Origin: Natronoplasma sp964602715
Lineage (GTDB): Archaea > Thermoplasmatota > Thermoplasmata > Halarchaeoplasmatales > Halarchaeoplasmataceae
Assembly: GCA_964602715.1 (NCBI GenBank)
Contig: CAZRSB010000007.1
Coordinates: forward strand, 1 to 59,006
Length of the DNA: 59,006 bases
Direction: 5' to 3'
Both the position numbers and the translations under genes were made by a program. The notes beneath the pieces are model-generated. The model saw nothing but the letters and a program-made list of their open reading frames with translations. It made no database searches and was not told the DNA's origin. Positions 1 through 8,144 of this stretch are shown here, in pieces. Position 1 is the stretch's first letter; every line of letters starts with the position of its first letter.

Positions 1-4
1 AAAA

Positions 5-125
5 TGCGAGGGATGGGATTTGAACCCACGGACCCCTACGGGACAGGATTTCCTATCCAGCCTTTTGACCCTTAGGCATATTGATCTTAAGTCCTGCGCC
101 GTTGGCCTAGCTTGGCTACCCTCGC
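5..125 (-). tRNA. tRNA-Leu (anticodon UAA) with 36-nt intron
   Basis: Read on the minus strand, the acceptor stem GCGAGGG pairs with CCCTCGC and is followed by discriminator A at position 5. The D arm, the long class II variable arm (TCCCGTAGGGG) and a GGTTCAAATCCC T arm are all present. The anticodon stem CAGGA/TCCTG closes the loop CTTAAGA only after a 36-nt insertion (positions 50-85) is removed between G37 and A38. This is the canonical archaeal intron site cut by the splicing endonuclease. The anticodon TAA reads UUA leucine codons, which are common in this AT-rich genome. CCA is not encoded. Exact exon-intron junctions could shift by a base depending on the bulge-helix-bulge fold. Confidence 0.95.
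50..85 (-). other. Intron of tRNA-Leu at position 37/38
   Basis: These 36 nt interrupt the anticodon loop. Removing them restores a 7-nt loop and a 5-bp anticodon stem. The length and canonical position are typical of archaeal bulge-helix-bulge introns. Contains no reading frame. Confidence 0.88.
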
Positions 126-330
126 ATTATGAGCGAGTTTACGAGCGAATAATCGAGGGGGAATGAGGAATGTCCCATTCCTGAGCTACCCTCGCAAGTT
201 GGAACGAGTATACGAGTGAAACTTGCGTGTAAGTGGAACGCCAATGTTTCAAAGTTGGCGAGAGCAGGAATTTCATTACTGCGGAGTGCTTTGATCAAAG
301 CTAAACGAGTGAATAGGTTTTTGATGTGCT
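126..330. repeat. Hairpin-rich non-coding stretch with a copy of the tRNA 5' end
   Basis: No gene is visible between the tRNA and radB. The stretch holds several inverted repeats: ATTAT/ATAAT (127-152), GGAAT/ATTCC (about 160-181), CGCAAGTT/AACTTGCG (192-226), CGCCAA/TTGGCG (239-260) and the perfect palindrome GCTTTGATCAAAGC (288-301). The 12-mer GCTACCCTCGCA, which on the minus strand is the start of the tRNA, recurs at 184-195. After each copy comes a related segment with the motif ACGAGYGAA (near 141, 211 and 304). The remaining 331-465 holds only a T-rich stretch and the presumed radB promoter. The function is unknown; it could be a structured RNA or the scar of a duplication. Confidence 0.55.
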
Positions 331-432
331 AAACAGGTAAAGGAAAAGATAGGACATATTTTATTCCTTTGCCCGATTTTCCTATTTTGCTGTATTTCTA
401 AGCCGATCTATTGTTTTTGTTCGTACCATAAA

Positions 433-443
433 GCATAATATGA
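433..443 (+). promoter_or_regulatory. Putative TATA box of radB
   Basis: GCATAATATGA is centred about 28 bp before the radB ATG, which fits a leaderless archaeal transcript. Confidence 0.45.
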
Positions 444-465
444 CCTATACTCTCTACTTTCTAGC

Positions 466-1137
466 ATGTCATTGTCAACCGGATGTAATACGTTGGATTC
501 ATTACTTGGAGGCGGGATAGAATCAGGGATCATCACAGAATTTTTTGGTGAAGGAGGGAGTGGAAAGACAAATATCTGTCTTCAACTCGCAAAAAACGTT
601 GCTTTACAGGACAAAAAAAGTATCTATATCGATACGGAAGGTATATCCGTTGAGAGGCTAGACCAGATAAGCGGGTTAAAAACTGATAAAGTGATGGAAA
701 ACACCATCTTTTTTAAACCTCATTCTTTTTCTGAGAAAGAAGATTTTTTGGAAAAGGGAACTCAACTTGCACTCAATAAGGATGAGGAATTTCAACTCAT
801 CGTAGTGGACGGTTTCACTACATTTTATAGGCCTCTCTATAATACCGACAAAGAAGAAAATCTAAGATCAAGATTAGGAAACCAGATGATTCAGTTGATG
901 AAAGTTGCCAGAAAAAAGGATATTCCTGTGGTAATAACAACTCAAGTATACGAAGGCGATAACGGCAAAAAAGCAGTAGGCGGTCATATGCTCTATCACA
1001 ATGCTAAAACAATCGTTTTGTTGGAGGTATTGGAATCTAACATCAGAAAGGCAGTTCTAAAGAAACATCGATTCCGTTCAAGCGAAAAAAGTGTGATGTT
1101 CATAATCACAGAAGATGGTCTGGTGACCTACAGTTAA
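466..1137 (+). CDS. radB: RadB, RecA-family recombination paralogue
   Basis: This 223-residue protein is a RecA/RadA-type ATPase core without the N-terminal helix-hairpin-helix domain of RadA, which is the definition of euryarchaeal RadB. It starts with the family-typical STGCNTLDSLLGGGI. Walker A is GEGGSGKT (about residues 29-36) and the Walker B strand is LIVVDG. RadB binds DNA and regulates homologous recombination and Hjc; its ATPase is weak in studied members. A TATA-like box about 28 bp upstream suggests a leaderless message. A methyltransferase gene follows after 70 bp with its own promoter, so the two are probably not one operon. Length is usual for the family. Confidence 0.93.
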   Translation: MSLSTGCNTLDSLLGGGIESGIITEFFGEGGSGKTNICLQLAKNVALQDKKSIYIDTEGISVERLDQISGLKTDKVMENTIFFKPHSFSEKEDFLEKGTQLALNKDEEFQLIVVDGFTTFYRPLYNTDKEENLRSRLGNQMIQLMKVARKKDIPVVITTQVYEGDNGKKAVGGHMLYHNAKTIVLLEVLESNIRKAVLKKHRFRSSEKSVMFIITEDGLVTYS

Positions 1138-1177
1138 AATTTTCTGGTGAAACTAATTTCTGTCAAATATTCAAAAG

Positions 1178-1189
1178 GATTAAATAAGC
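1178..1189 (+). promoter_or_regulatory. TATA box of the methyltransferase gene
   Basis: GATTAAATAAGC is centred about 25 bp before the ATG at 1208, which is the spacing of a leaderless archaeal promoter. Confidence 0.55.
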
Positions 1190-1207
1190 AGGATAGGTTT
1201 CATATCT

Positions 1208-1984
1208 ATGAAGCAGGTCAGACCAGCTGATATCACGGAAATATATGAACTTCGAGCCGAGACCATAGATTATTTTTTTCCAGATAGAGAGGACGAAATC
1301 GATTTTTGGGAACAGATAATAAAAGATTATGGCGAAAGAGTACTTCATCTTATGTGTGGTACTGCAGAGATCTCTATAGGTTTGGCTAAACGAGGATATG
1401 ATGTTACTGCTATCGATATCACTGAATCGATGTTATTTGTTGCTGAGGACAAGATAGAAGAAGAAAATGTTGAAAATATCGAATTGATAAATGAAGATGT
1501 GAGATATTTTAATCTAGACGACAACTTTGATTTTGCCTTTGTTTCTACAGGTGACTATCATCATTTTACTGACCGTGAAGATATAGATAAATCTCTTGCT
1601 AAGATATTTGCTCATCTAAACCCAGGAGGTTCTTTAGCTCTAGAATTGTTCCCTATTCCTGATGAGGATTTTCATAGGGAACAGAAGAAGTTTGATCCAT
1701 TGAGAGCTCCACCTGAGGGTATGGATATATGGAAGACCAATCAAACAAGTTACGATTCAAAAAATCAATTACTAGAGATAAAAGAAGAGTTATTCGTGGA
1801 TAGGCAGGATGAAGGTAAAGCAAAAAGAGGGGAATATGAGATACAGCTTAGATTATTCTCAAAGAGTGAGATAACTGACATACTAAAAGAATCGGGATTT
1901 AGAAATGTAAGATTTTTGGATAATAGACAATTTACACCATACCTAAAAGATGCTGATACTTGGGTCGTTATAGCAGAAAGGTGA
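1208..1984 (+). CDS. Class I SAM-dependent methyltransferase, substrate unknown
   Basis: A 258-residue class I methyltransferase. Motif I is VLHLMCGTAEISIGLA (residues 45-60), followed by the acidic end of strand 2 (TAIDIT), and post-motif I INEDVRYF. FAFVSTGDYHHF lies at the motif IV position. About 40 residues precede the fold, and a beta-rich C-terminal half (from about residue 165) probably binds the substrate. This architecture is shared with small-molecule methyltransferases of the glycine/sarcosine N-methyltransferase and UbiE type, but no motif fixes the substrate. The gene is monocistronic with its own TATA box and ends 3 bp from the convergent polB stop codon. Confidence 0.8.
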   Translation: MKQVRPADITEIYELRAETIDYFFPDREDEIDFWEQIIKDYGERVLHLMCGTAEISIGLAKRGYDVTAIDITESMLFVAEDKIEEENVENIELINEDVRYFNLDDNFDFAFVSTGDYHHFTDREDIDKSLAKIFAHLNPGGSLALELFPIPDEDFHREQKKFDPLRAPPEGMDIWKTNQTSYDSKNQLLEIKEELFVDRQDEGKAKRGEYEIQLRLFSKSEITDILKESGFRNVRFLDNRQFTPYLKDADTWVVIAER

Positions 1985-1987
1985 AAA

Positions 1988-4900
1988 TCAAACAAAGTCT
2001 TCTAAAGTGACATTATCTTTTTTATTCAATTTTTTCTCTTTTGAATCTTTTTTTTCTTTACTATCTTTATCATTTTTCTTTTTTCCAAAATCATCCGAAA
2101 AAAGATCCGATTGCTTATTCCCTGCAAGCAACGCTTCTTGATCCCATCCAAAAACTTCGGTAACTCTAGCAAGAGTTTTTGCAATCCTCCTGGCATAATA
2201 TTCAAAATCAGGATCTTTATCCAACTCACTATCCGGCACCCATGGTTCCACCTCTTGAGGAGTTTGTTGAGCGTTTGTGACTACCCAGGAAACTTTCATA
2301 CCTGGTGTGAATTTGTATCCCATATCTTCCATTTTTTTGGCAGCTTGAACGTTTGGCATGCTTTGAGGATTTTTATAGAAGCTGTATTTTTTACATGACC
2401 TAGATATAACTAGTTTTTCGTAATCCACTTTCCCGTTTCTTACTTTTTTAATCATCTCTTTAGCCCTCTGTATACCACCTTCTATATCTTTATCAAGTAT
2501 GTGATCAAACAATTCCTGTAGCGATTCATCCTGAGCTTCGAAAGAGTCACTTCTTCTTGTCTCGTAACCTCTTATAAGAAGATCTTCCTCAGGCCATATC
2601 ACCTTTCCTACATACCTTTTCTTTTTCCCGTGACTGAATAATGGATCAACTATCTTTTCTAATTCTAATATCATCTGCTTTTCTGAGCATTCTTCAGAGA
2701 CGCTTTTTCCAACGTCTATTGTTTTTTCAATGTCTTCAAGATGTGGTGATTTGAAGAAAACGCTGTCTGTATTATGAACCAGTATGTTCCCATCGGCATC
2801 GAAAAAATTGTGGTTTCCTTCAACTTCAATGTCATAAACGTATTCTTTTGTGGGCTCTGATTCTTCGATAGATATTATCTCCGCAGGTTCAAATTTTATG
2901 GGTTGTGTTGAATCATTAGTTTCTTTATGAGTAGATGGAGAATCTAATGAAACAACGTGATCACCGATATCCAATTTCTTTGCATCTACTAATTTAGGTC
3001 TGTTATTTTCAACAGTATATATTGAATGTTGAGGAGTTACAACGGTTTTACCTTTCTTTGTCGTTATTTCCAAAAGTTTACCTTTTATTGAGTGATCATA
3101 TCTATGCTTAATCCCTTTTTTTATCCTTTTAAATTCTGTTTTTCCGGTCTCTAAATCCATAGATAATGTTTCGTATTTTTTATGATCGTACTCTTCTACA
3201 AACTTACCGATTTCTACTTTTTCTATACCCTCTGACCCCTTTATTTTTATCGGTCTTTTATAATCCAGGCTATCACCATATACTATTTCTAGACCCTTTT
3301 CTTCCAGCTTATCGATCACTTTTTTAATATTTTCTCTAGCGAAACCAGTTATGGCCTCTCCGATCTTTGGATCGGTAAACCTATAAAAAGAAGAAGCCAT
3401 AACTCCATAAAATGAATTCATGATGACCTTAATAGCATTCTGTAGACCATCATAATATGCTATAGTTTTTTCATCCTCTGCATCTTTCATTTTTTTCTTT
3501 ACAGAGTCCCTTTCTTCCATCAAATCAGTAAGTATCGATGGTAGCAATCCCTCTTTTTCTTCCTTACTAAGAAATCGTACTTCATTGGGTGCTTCGATTG
3601 ATCCTGCATTGGAAATAGTTGTTGGGCAGATATTATTCTCAATTATTATAGAGGGATACATGGATTTAAAATCTAAAACGATCACCATATCGTAAAGTCC
3701 GGCTTCTACTTCGTGAACGTATCCTCCCTTTATTTTACCTCTTTTACTTTTACCATGTGATGTCAATGGGACACCTACATCGTTTTTTTCAGCCTCTCTT
3801 ATTAATATAGAGTCTACAAGCGTTGATGTTCTTGGATTCAATCCTTCATCTACAGGGAGTTTTGCTACTGTTGCCAAATCCATAGCTTTATTCATCACTT
3901 CCAATTCATCTAGTATCTCATATGCTAATTCAGCATCTTTTACGCAGTATTTTTTTACCTTCTCTGGATCTCTCTTCCATTCTTCATCGATTTTAGAGGG
4001 GTCAACATCTTCTTTTTCTTTTCCGAGTAATACCTTCGAGACATGATCAAGAGTTTCTCTTTTTAGATTCATTTCTGATTTTACACACCACCATGCATCG
4101 GCTAAGATTCTACCATTACACGACCAGTATCTTTTTCCCTTTTTCCTTAGTTTTTGTCCATCCCTCCCAATATTTATCTCTTTTTTACCGTGTACCTTTG
4201 CTCTTTCGTCTAATTTAGGAAGATCATACCCGTTTATGTTATATCCGGTGATTACATCAGGATCTTTTTCATTGATATAATCTTCAAAGTCAGCTATAAT
4301 ATCCAACTCATCTCCGTCAAAGCTTTGCTTTTCTGTTTTATTTTCACCTTTAAAAACACAACCGATCGTCAATATCTTATCGTCCCTCAAACTGTTCTCT
4401 ATATCAAAACTCAATATACTGAGTTCGGGTCTGATGGGTTTTTCTTCTTCAAATTCTGAAACAGATAGTACCTCTTCAGTGATGTATTTTTCTTCGTTTG
4501 ATATTTCTCCTTTAATCCTGATTGTTGATGACAAGTCAAAATCGTAGAAAAACCGTTGAATAAAAGGAATATCGGCAGCTAGAACCTTACATTTTTTTTT
4601 CAATCTTTTCCTGTATCCGGGAACTTTCCACGGATAAGTACAAATGATTTTTTTACATTTTCTTTTTTCTCCATCTACCCATAGCCTTTCGTCTTTTATT
4701 TTTTGAATTTCATCATCCTTTTCCAGTTCTTCAATACATTTTTCTGGAGGATCAACTAATTTAAAATAAGGTCTAAAATCATCATATAAAAGAGTGATAG
4801 ATTTATCCTTCTCCGTTCTTCCAAACAGTTCTATAACGACACCATCATCTTTAGCGCTGTAAGATCCGGAGACAATTCTAACAGTTCGTTTTTCGACCAT
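1988..4900 (-). CDS. polB: Family B DNA polymerase with mini-intein
   Basis: A 970-residue precursor; without the intein the mature polymerase is about 803 residues, normal for archaeal PolB. The N-terminal domain leads into the 3'-5' exonuclease (Exo I SFDIENS, Exo II GYNINGYDLP). Palm motif A is LDFKSMYPSII and motif B is NSFYGVM. Motif C, YGDTDS, is interrupted after YGD by a 167-residue intein (residues 544-710). The C-terminus is Lys/Asp-rich, but no clear PIP box is visible. PolB is a replicative or repair polymerase in archaea. The gene lies 3 bp downstream of the ychF-like GTPase gene, so the two are probably cotranscribed. Splicing must occur to restore the catalytic aspartates. Confidence 0.95.
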   Translation of the reverse strand: MVEKRTVRIVSGSYSAKDDGVVIELFGRTEKDKSITLLYDDFRPYFKLVDPPEKCIEELEKDDEIQKIKDERLWVDGEKRKCKKIICTYPWKVPGYRKRLKKKCKVLAADIPFIQRFFYDFDLSSTIRIKGEISNEEKYITEEVLSVSEFEEEKPIRPELSILSFDIENSLRDDKILTIGCVFKGENKTEKQSFDGDELDIIADFEDYINEKDPDVITGYNINGYDLPKLDERAKVHGKKEINIGRDGQKLRKKGKRYWSCNGRILADAWWCVKSEMNLKRETLDHVSKVLLGKEKEDVDPSKIDEEWKRDPEKVKKYCVKDAELAYEILDELEVMNKAMDLATVAKLPVDEGLNPRTSTLVDSILIREAEKNDVGVPLTSHGKSKRGKIKGGYVHEVEAGLYDMVIVLDFKSMYPSIIIENNICPTTISNAGSIEAPNEVRFLSKEEKEGLLPSILTDLMEERDSVKKKMKDAEDEKTIAYYDGLQNAIKVIMNSFYGVMASSFYRFTDPKIGEAITGFARENIKKVIDKLEEKGLEIVYGDSLDYKRPIKIKGSEGIEKVEIGKFVEEYDHKKYETLSMDLETGKTEFKRIKKGIKHRYDHSIKGKLLEITTKKGKTVVTPQHSIYTVENNRPKLVDAKKLDIGDHVVSLDSPSTHKETNDSTQPIKFEPAEIISIEESEPTKEYVYDIEVEGNHNFFDADGNILVHNTDSVFFKSPHLEDIEKTIDVGKSVSEECSEKQMILELEKIVDPLFSHGKKKRYVGKVIWPEEDLLIRGYETRRSDSFEAQDESLQELFDHILDKDIEGGIQRAKEMIKKVRNGKVDYEKLVISRSCKKYSFYKNPQSMPNVQAAKKMEDMGYKFTPGMKVSWVVTNAQQTPQEVEPWVPDSELDKDPDFEYYARRIAKTLARVTEVFGWDQEALLAGNKQSDLFSDDFGKKKNDKDSKEKKDSKEKKLNKKDNVTLEDFV
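2771..3271 (-). mobile_element. Mini-intein in PolB (YGD/TDS site), no homing endonuclease
   Basis: The insert begins with Ser directly after YGD and ends with VHN directly before TDS, so extein ligation recreates YGDTDS. Splicing blocks are visible. Block A starts SLDYKRPIKI. Block B contains VVTPQHSIYTV with the TxxH motif. Block F is YVYDIEVEGNHNFF, and block G ends ILVHN followed by Thr +1. At 167 residues there is only the Hedgehog/intein splicing domain, with no LAGLIDADG endonuclease segment between blocks B and F. It therefore cannot home by itself. The site is the pol-c insertion point known from other archaeal PolB genes. Confidence 0.95.
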
Positions 4901-4903
4901 ATT

Positions 4904-6085
4904 TTACTCCGATACGATCTTTATGATATCTCCATCTTCCAATTCATGATCTCTGCCGATGACTCTATTTGTTTTAGCATCTATGGCTCTAATAAAACCT
5001 TCCCCTATCTCCGTGTGGACTGTAAATGCTAGGTCTTCTGCGGTGCTCCCTCTTTTTAAAAGATATGCATCTGGAAGTATTCTTCCCTTTTTATCGGTGT
5101 AATCATTTTCATTTTCTACTGGATAAACCACGATCATATCTAAGATGTTGTAAATAGCTGTTTCTAGAGTTTTCTGTACGCCTAACCCATCATTTCTTCT
5201 CATGAAGTCCTTTATCTTTCCCAAAGCCTTTTTTTGATCTTTAGATATATCATCTCTTATTATATCAAAGTCGTTTTCACCAGGTACATAATCTACTATT
5301 CCACTTTCTGTCGCTTTTCTCAAGGCGAGTTCATATTCTGCTGAAGTGAAGGTAACAGTGTAATCTAAATTTTGAAGCGATTCAAGTTCATCTCTAGTAG
5401 CTATATCTGCTTTATTTGCTGCTATAACCATTGGCTTACCTTTCTTTCTTATTCTCTGAGCTAGTAAGAACAAGTCTTTTGACTTCCAATCTGTAGGTTT
5501 ATCCGGTAGGTCAAGACCTCTCATAGCGCTGATAACTTCAGCTTCTGAGATGCCTAATCCGGATAACTGATTATAGATGGTACTTTCCAGATCAGCACCA
5601 CTCACTTCTATTTTCCTCGAAACTCTATCCCAATTATCTTCCAAAATACCCTTTAACCAGTGATCGATCTCTTTCTCTAAAAAATCAACATCTTTTTTTG
5701 GATCATGATCTCCCTTTTCACAAGGTTCTCCTTCTGCATTCGTGGAGCCACTCGCGTCCAATATATGGATCAGGCTGGAAGCTTGTCTTAAATCATCTAA
5801 AAATTTATTACCTAAACCCCTACCAGAGTGAGCGTCTTTTACCAGGCCTGCCACATCAATAAGTTCTACAGGCACCATCCTAGTTCCCTTTATGCAGGGT
5901 GCATTATTTGGATCACAATCAATATCTAAATCTTGATGTGGGCATTTGTGAGTTACGTAACCTATCCCCCGATTCGCTTCTATGGTAGTAAAAGGATAAG
6001 AGGCAACCTCAACTTCTGCTCTAGTAGAGGCTGCAAAAAAGGTGCTTTTACCTACATTTGGCTTTCCTACCAGGCCTACTTCCAT
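4904..6085 (-). CDS. Obg/YchF-type GTPase with C-terminal TGS domain
   Basis: The 393-residue protein starts with a G domain: G1 GKPNVGKST, G2-region Thr in YPFTT, G3 DVAGL and G4 NKAD. The intact NKAD argues for GTP specificity, unlike bacterial YchF, where this motif is altered and ATP is used. A helical insert carries an extended loop rich in Cys and Asp (HKCPHQDLDIDCDP, then APC). The last 80 residues form a TGS domain ending in GDIIKIVS. The archaeal members of this family are thought to act on ribosomes. The gene is followed 3 bp later by polB, and a possible TATA-like sequence sits just upstream. Confidence 0.88.
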   Translation of the reverse strand: MEVGLVGKPNVGKSTFFAASTRAEVEVASYPFTTIEANRGIGYVTHKCPHQDLDIDCDPNNAPCIKGTRMVPVELIDVAGLVKDAHSGRGLGNKFLDDLRQASSLIHILDASGSTNAEGEPCEKGDHDPKKDVDFLEKEIDHWLKGILEDNWDRVSRKIEVSGADLESTIYNQLSGLGISEAEVISAMRGLDLPDKPTDWKSKDLFLLAQRIRKKGKPMVIAANKADIATRDELESLQNLDYTVTFTSAEYELALRKATESGIVDYVPGENDFDIIRDDISKDQKKALGKIKDFMRRNDGLGVQKTLETAIYNILDMIVVYPVENENDYTDKKGRILPDAYLLKRGSTAEDLAFTVHTEIGEGFIRAIDAKTNRVIGRDHELEDGDIIKIVSE

Positions 6086-6150
6086 CTTTACTACCTATTA
6101 TAGAGATTGACACTAGAATCAATTCAAATTTGATTTAGAGAATAAATTTA

Positions 6151-7080
6151 CTAGACCTCTTCACCACAAGAGTAACACATCTCAGCATCAGCTTGAAGTT
6201 CAGTTCCACATTCTGTACATTCAATGACATCTTTAGCTTTCTTTTCCCCTGTTTCCTCTTCAGTAGTCAATTTAGTACCACACCCATAGCAGATGTCTGC
6301 ATCAGCACTCAATTCTGTACCACACTCTGGACAATCGATGACTCCTTCAGGTTGCATCTTTTTCTCAACCTCTGGTACTTCTTCCTCGATCCCCTCAGGT
6401 ATCTCTTCTCTTATAGGTATTCTAGTATCGATCTCAGGTAGGCTTATTTCCTGTCCTATCAAGTCCTTTTGTTTATCTAGCATCTTTCTATGAGCGTTCA
6501 ACAGTTTTCCACGCACTTCTGCAAATTCCATGTCTTTGTCCAACAACTCTCTTTCGCCTCTTGTCGTTCGTCTAGCCTCTTTTAAAGTTTCTTCCATCGT
6601 ATCTTCGATTTCCGATAATGTTTTTAGAGTTTCTCTTCTTTCTTCAAGGATCTCCTCTTCCTTTTCAACGATCATCTCTTCCCTTTTATCTAATTCTTCT
6701 TCCCTTTCAACTACGGCTTCTTCCCTTTCAATAAGGTCCTGTTTCTTTTCGACCACTTCGTCTTTTAGTTGTTCGATGTCATCCATGGCGTTGGAAAAAT
6801 CATATTTTAATCCTTTTACCTCAGATCTTTCTGAATCTAATGATTTTCTTTTTTCCTCTAGTTCCTCCCTTTTTGATTCTAATTCGTCTCTTAGATTTTT
6901 TAGCTCATCAGATGTTTCTGCTAATTCTGACTCTCTCTCGGCAAGGTCCTTTTCTTTTATAGTGAGGTCCTTAGATTTTTCTTCTAGTTCTTGTTCTCGT
7001 TCATTTAACTCTTCTTCTCTTTCTTTAAGCTTTTTAACAAAACCTTCCATCTGGTCAAAATCAAGATCAGCTGCTGGCAT
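6151..7080 (-). CDS. Long coiled-coil protein with two C-terminal zinc ribbons
   Basis: Residues 10-210 of 309 are an almost unbroken Glu/Lys/Arg-rich heptad array with repeated REEELxxRE-like segments, so a long parallel or antiparallel coiled coil is expected. A proline-containing linker follows, then two near-identical zinc ribbons: CPEC/CYGC (residues 250-267) and CTEC/CYSC (288-305). A strong ribosome site AAAGGAGGAACC lies 7 bp before the ATG. There is no signal peptide or membrane helix, so the protein is cytosolic. Such proteins are scattered through euryarchaea without a known role. An architectural or scaffold role is only a guess. Confidence 0.82.
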   Translation of the reverse strand: MPAADLDFDQMEGFVKKLKEREEELNEREQELEEKSKDLTIKEKDLAERESELAETSDELKNLRDELESKREELEEKRKSLDSERSEVKGLKYDFSNAMDDIEQLKDEVVEKKQDLIEREEAVVEREEELDKREEMIVEKEEEILEERRETLKTLSEIEDTMEETLKEARRTTRGERELLDKDMEFAEVRGKLLNAHRKMLDKQKDLIGQEISLPEIDTRIPIREEIPEGIEEEVPEVEKKMQPEGVIDCPECGTELSADADICYGCGTKLTTEEETGEKKAKDVIECTECGTELQADAEMCYSCGEEV

Positions 7081-7212
7081 TTAGGTTCCTCCTTTTTATT
7101 GATATTACGTTTAGTATGATTACTTATAGAATATAATATCTTGTTTAAGTAACTTACGCATGAATCTTTCAGTATCAAAAAATATTATTTATGGGAGGTC
7201 GATGTCAATTTC

Positions 7213-8124
7213 ATGGTATGTTTAGAAATCGAGCTTGAAAAAATCAGTTTTGACCCTCCTCTCATATTAGCTTCAGGTATACTAGATCAAACTGCTGAGA
7301 CCATGAAAAGGATATTGGATAGCGGAGCAGGTGCTGTTGTGACTAAATCGATAGGTAAAGAATCAAGAGGAGGTCATCCCAATCCTTCAGTAGTTGAGCT
7401 TGAAACAGGTCTTTTGAATGCAATGGGTCTTCCAAACCCAGGTATAGATGAATTCAAGAATGAGCTAAAAAAGCTTGACGATACAGTAAAACAAAAACCT
7501 ATCATCGGAAGCATCTTTGCTTCAAATAGTGATGATTTCGTAGATTTAGCCTTAACAATGGAAGGGTATGGTGTAGATGCAATCGAATTGAATCTGAGCT
7601 GTCCACATGCTGAAGGATATGGGGCATCTATAGCTTCAGATCAAAATGTCATGGCTGAAGTGATTGAAAGTGTTGTAGACCAAATTGAAATACCAGTTTT
7701 ATCAAAACTTCCTCCTTCTGATCAAATCGTGGATAAAGCCAAGATAGCGGAAAAACACGGATCAGACGCGATTGTATGTATAAATACAGTGAAAGCTATG
7801 GCAATCAATTATGAGACCAAAACACCGATATTGGGTAACGAGATAGGAGGGTACAGTGGAAAGGGCATCAAACCCATAGGTTTACGTTGTGTTTATGAGG
7901 TGTATAAAGAAGTTGATATACCTATCATTGGATGTGGCGGCATCACAACTGGAAGAGACGCACTAGAATACATTTTAGCAGGAGCTTCTGCTTTACAGAT
8001 CGGCACAGTTTTCAAGGTAAGGGGCAAAAGTGCACCGAATAAGATAGCTGATGAGATGAAAGAACTACTGAACAAAGAAAATATTAAGGACTTAGAGAGT
8101 ATTATAGGAGTAGCTCATTACTGA
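7213..8124 (+). CDS. pyrD: Dihydroorotate dehydrogenase (class 1, catalytic subunit)
   Basis: A 303-residue flavin TIM barrel that converts dihydroorotate to orotate in pyrimidine synthesis. Recognisable segments are PLILASGI near the N-terminus, the NAMGLPNPG loop, LNLSCPHAEGYG and the FMN-phosphate region GCGGITTGRDALEYILAGA. Archaeal class 1B enzymes normally pair with the iron-sulfur/FAD subunit PyrK, but no pyrK is adjacent here. The start is chosen at ATG 7213, 12 bp after GGGAGGTC; the nearer ATG at 7202 is out of frame. The DUF2270 gene follows after 20 bp with its own SD, so the pair is likely an operon. pyrB and pyrI lie 40 kb away. Confidence 0.88.
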   Translation: MVCLEIELEKISFDPPLILASGILDQTAETMKRILDSGAGAVVTKSIGKESRGGHPNPSVVELETGLLNAMGLPNPGIDEFKNELKKLDDTVKQKPIIGSIFASNSDDFVDLALTMEGYGVDAIELNLSCPHAEGYGASIASDQNVMAEVIESVVDQIEIPVLSKLPPSDQIVDKAKIAEKHGSDAIVCINTVKAMAINYETKTPILGNEIGGYSGKGIKPIGLRCVYEVYKEVDIPIIGCGGITTGRDALEYILAGASALQIGTVFKVRGKSAPNKIADEMKELLNKENIKDLESIIGVAHY

Positions 8125-8144
8125 AAAAAGAAAGGTGAAATAAG

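Noticed and set aside
116..298. 60-codon open frame on the minus strand in the tRNA flank
   Set aside because: It overlaps the tRNA 5' end and the hairpin array, has no ribosome site, and its product looks like no known family.
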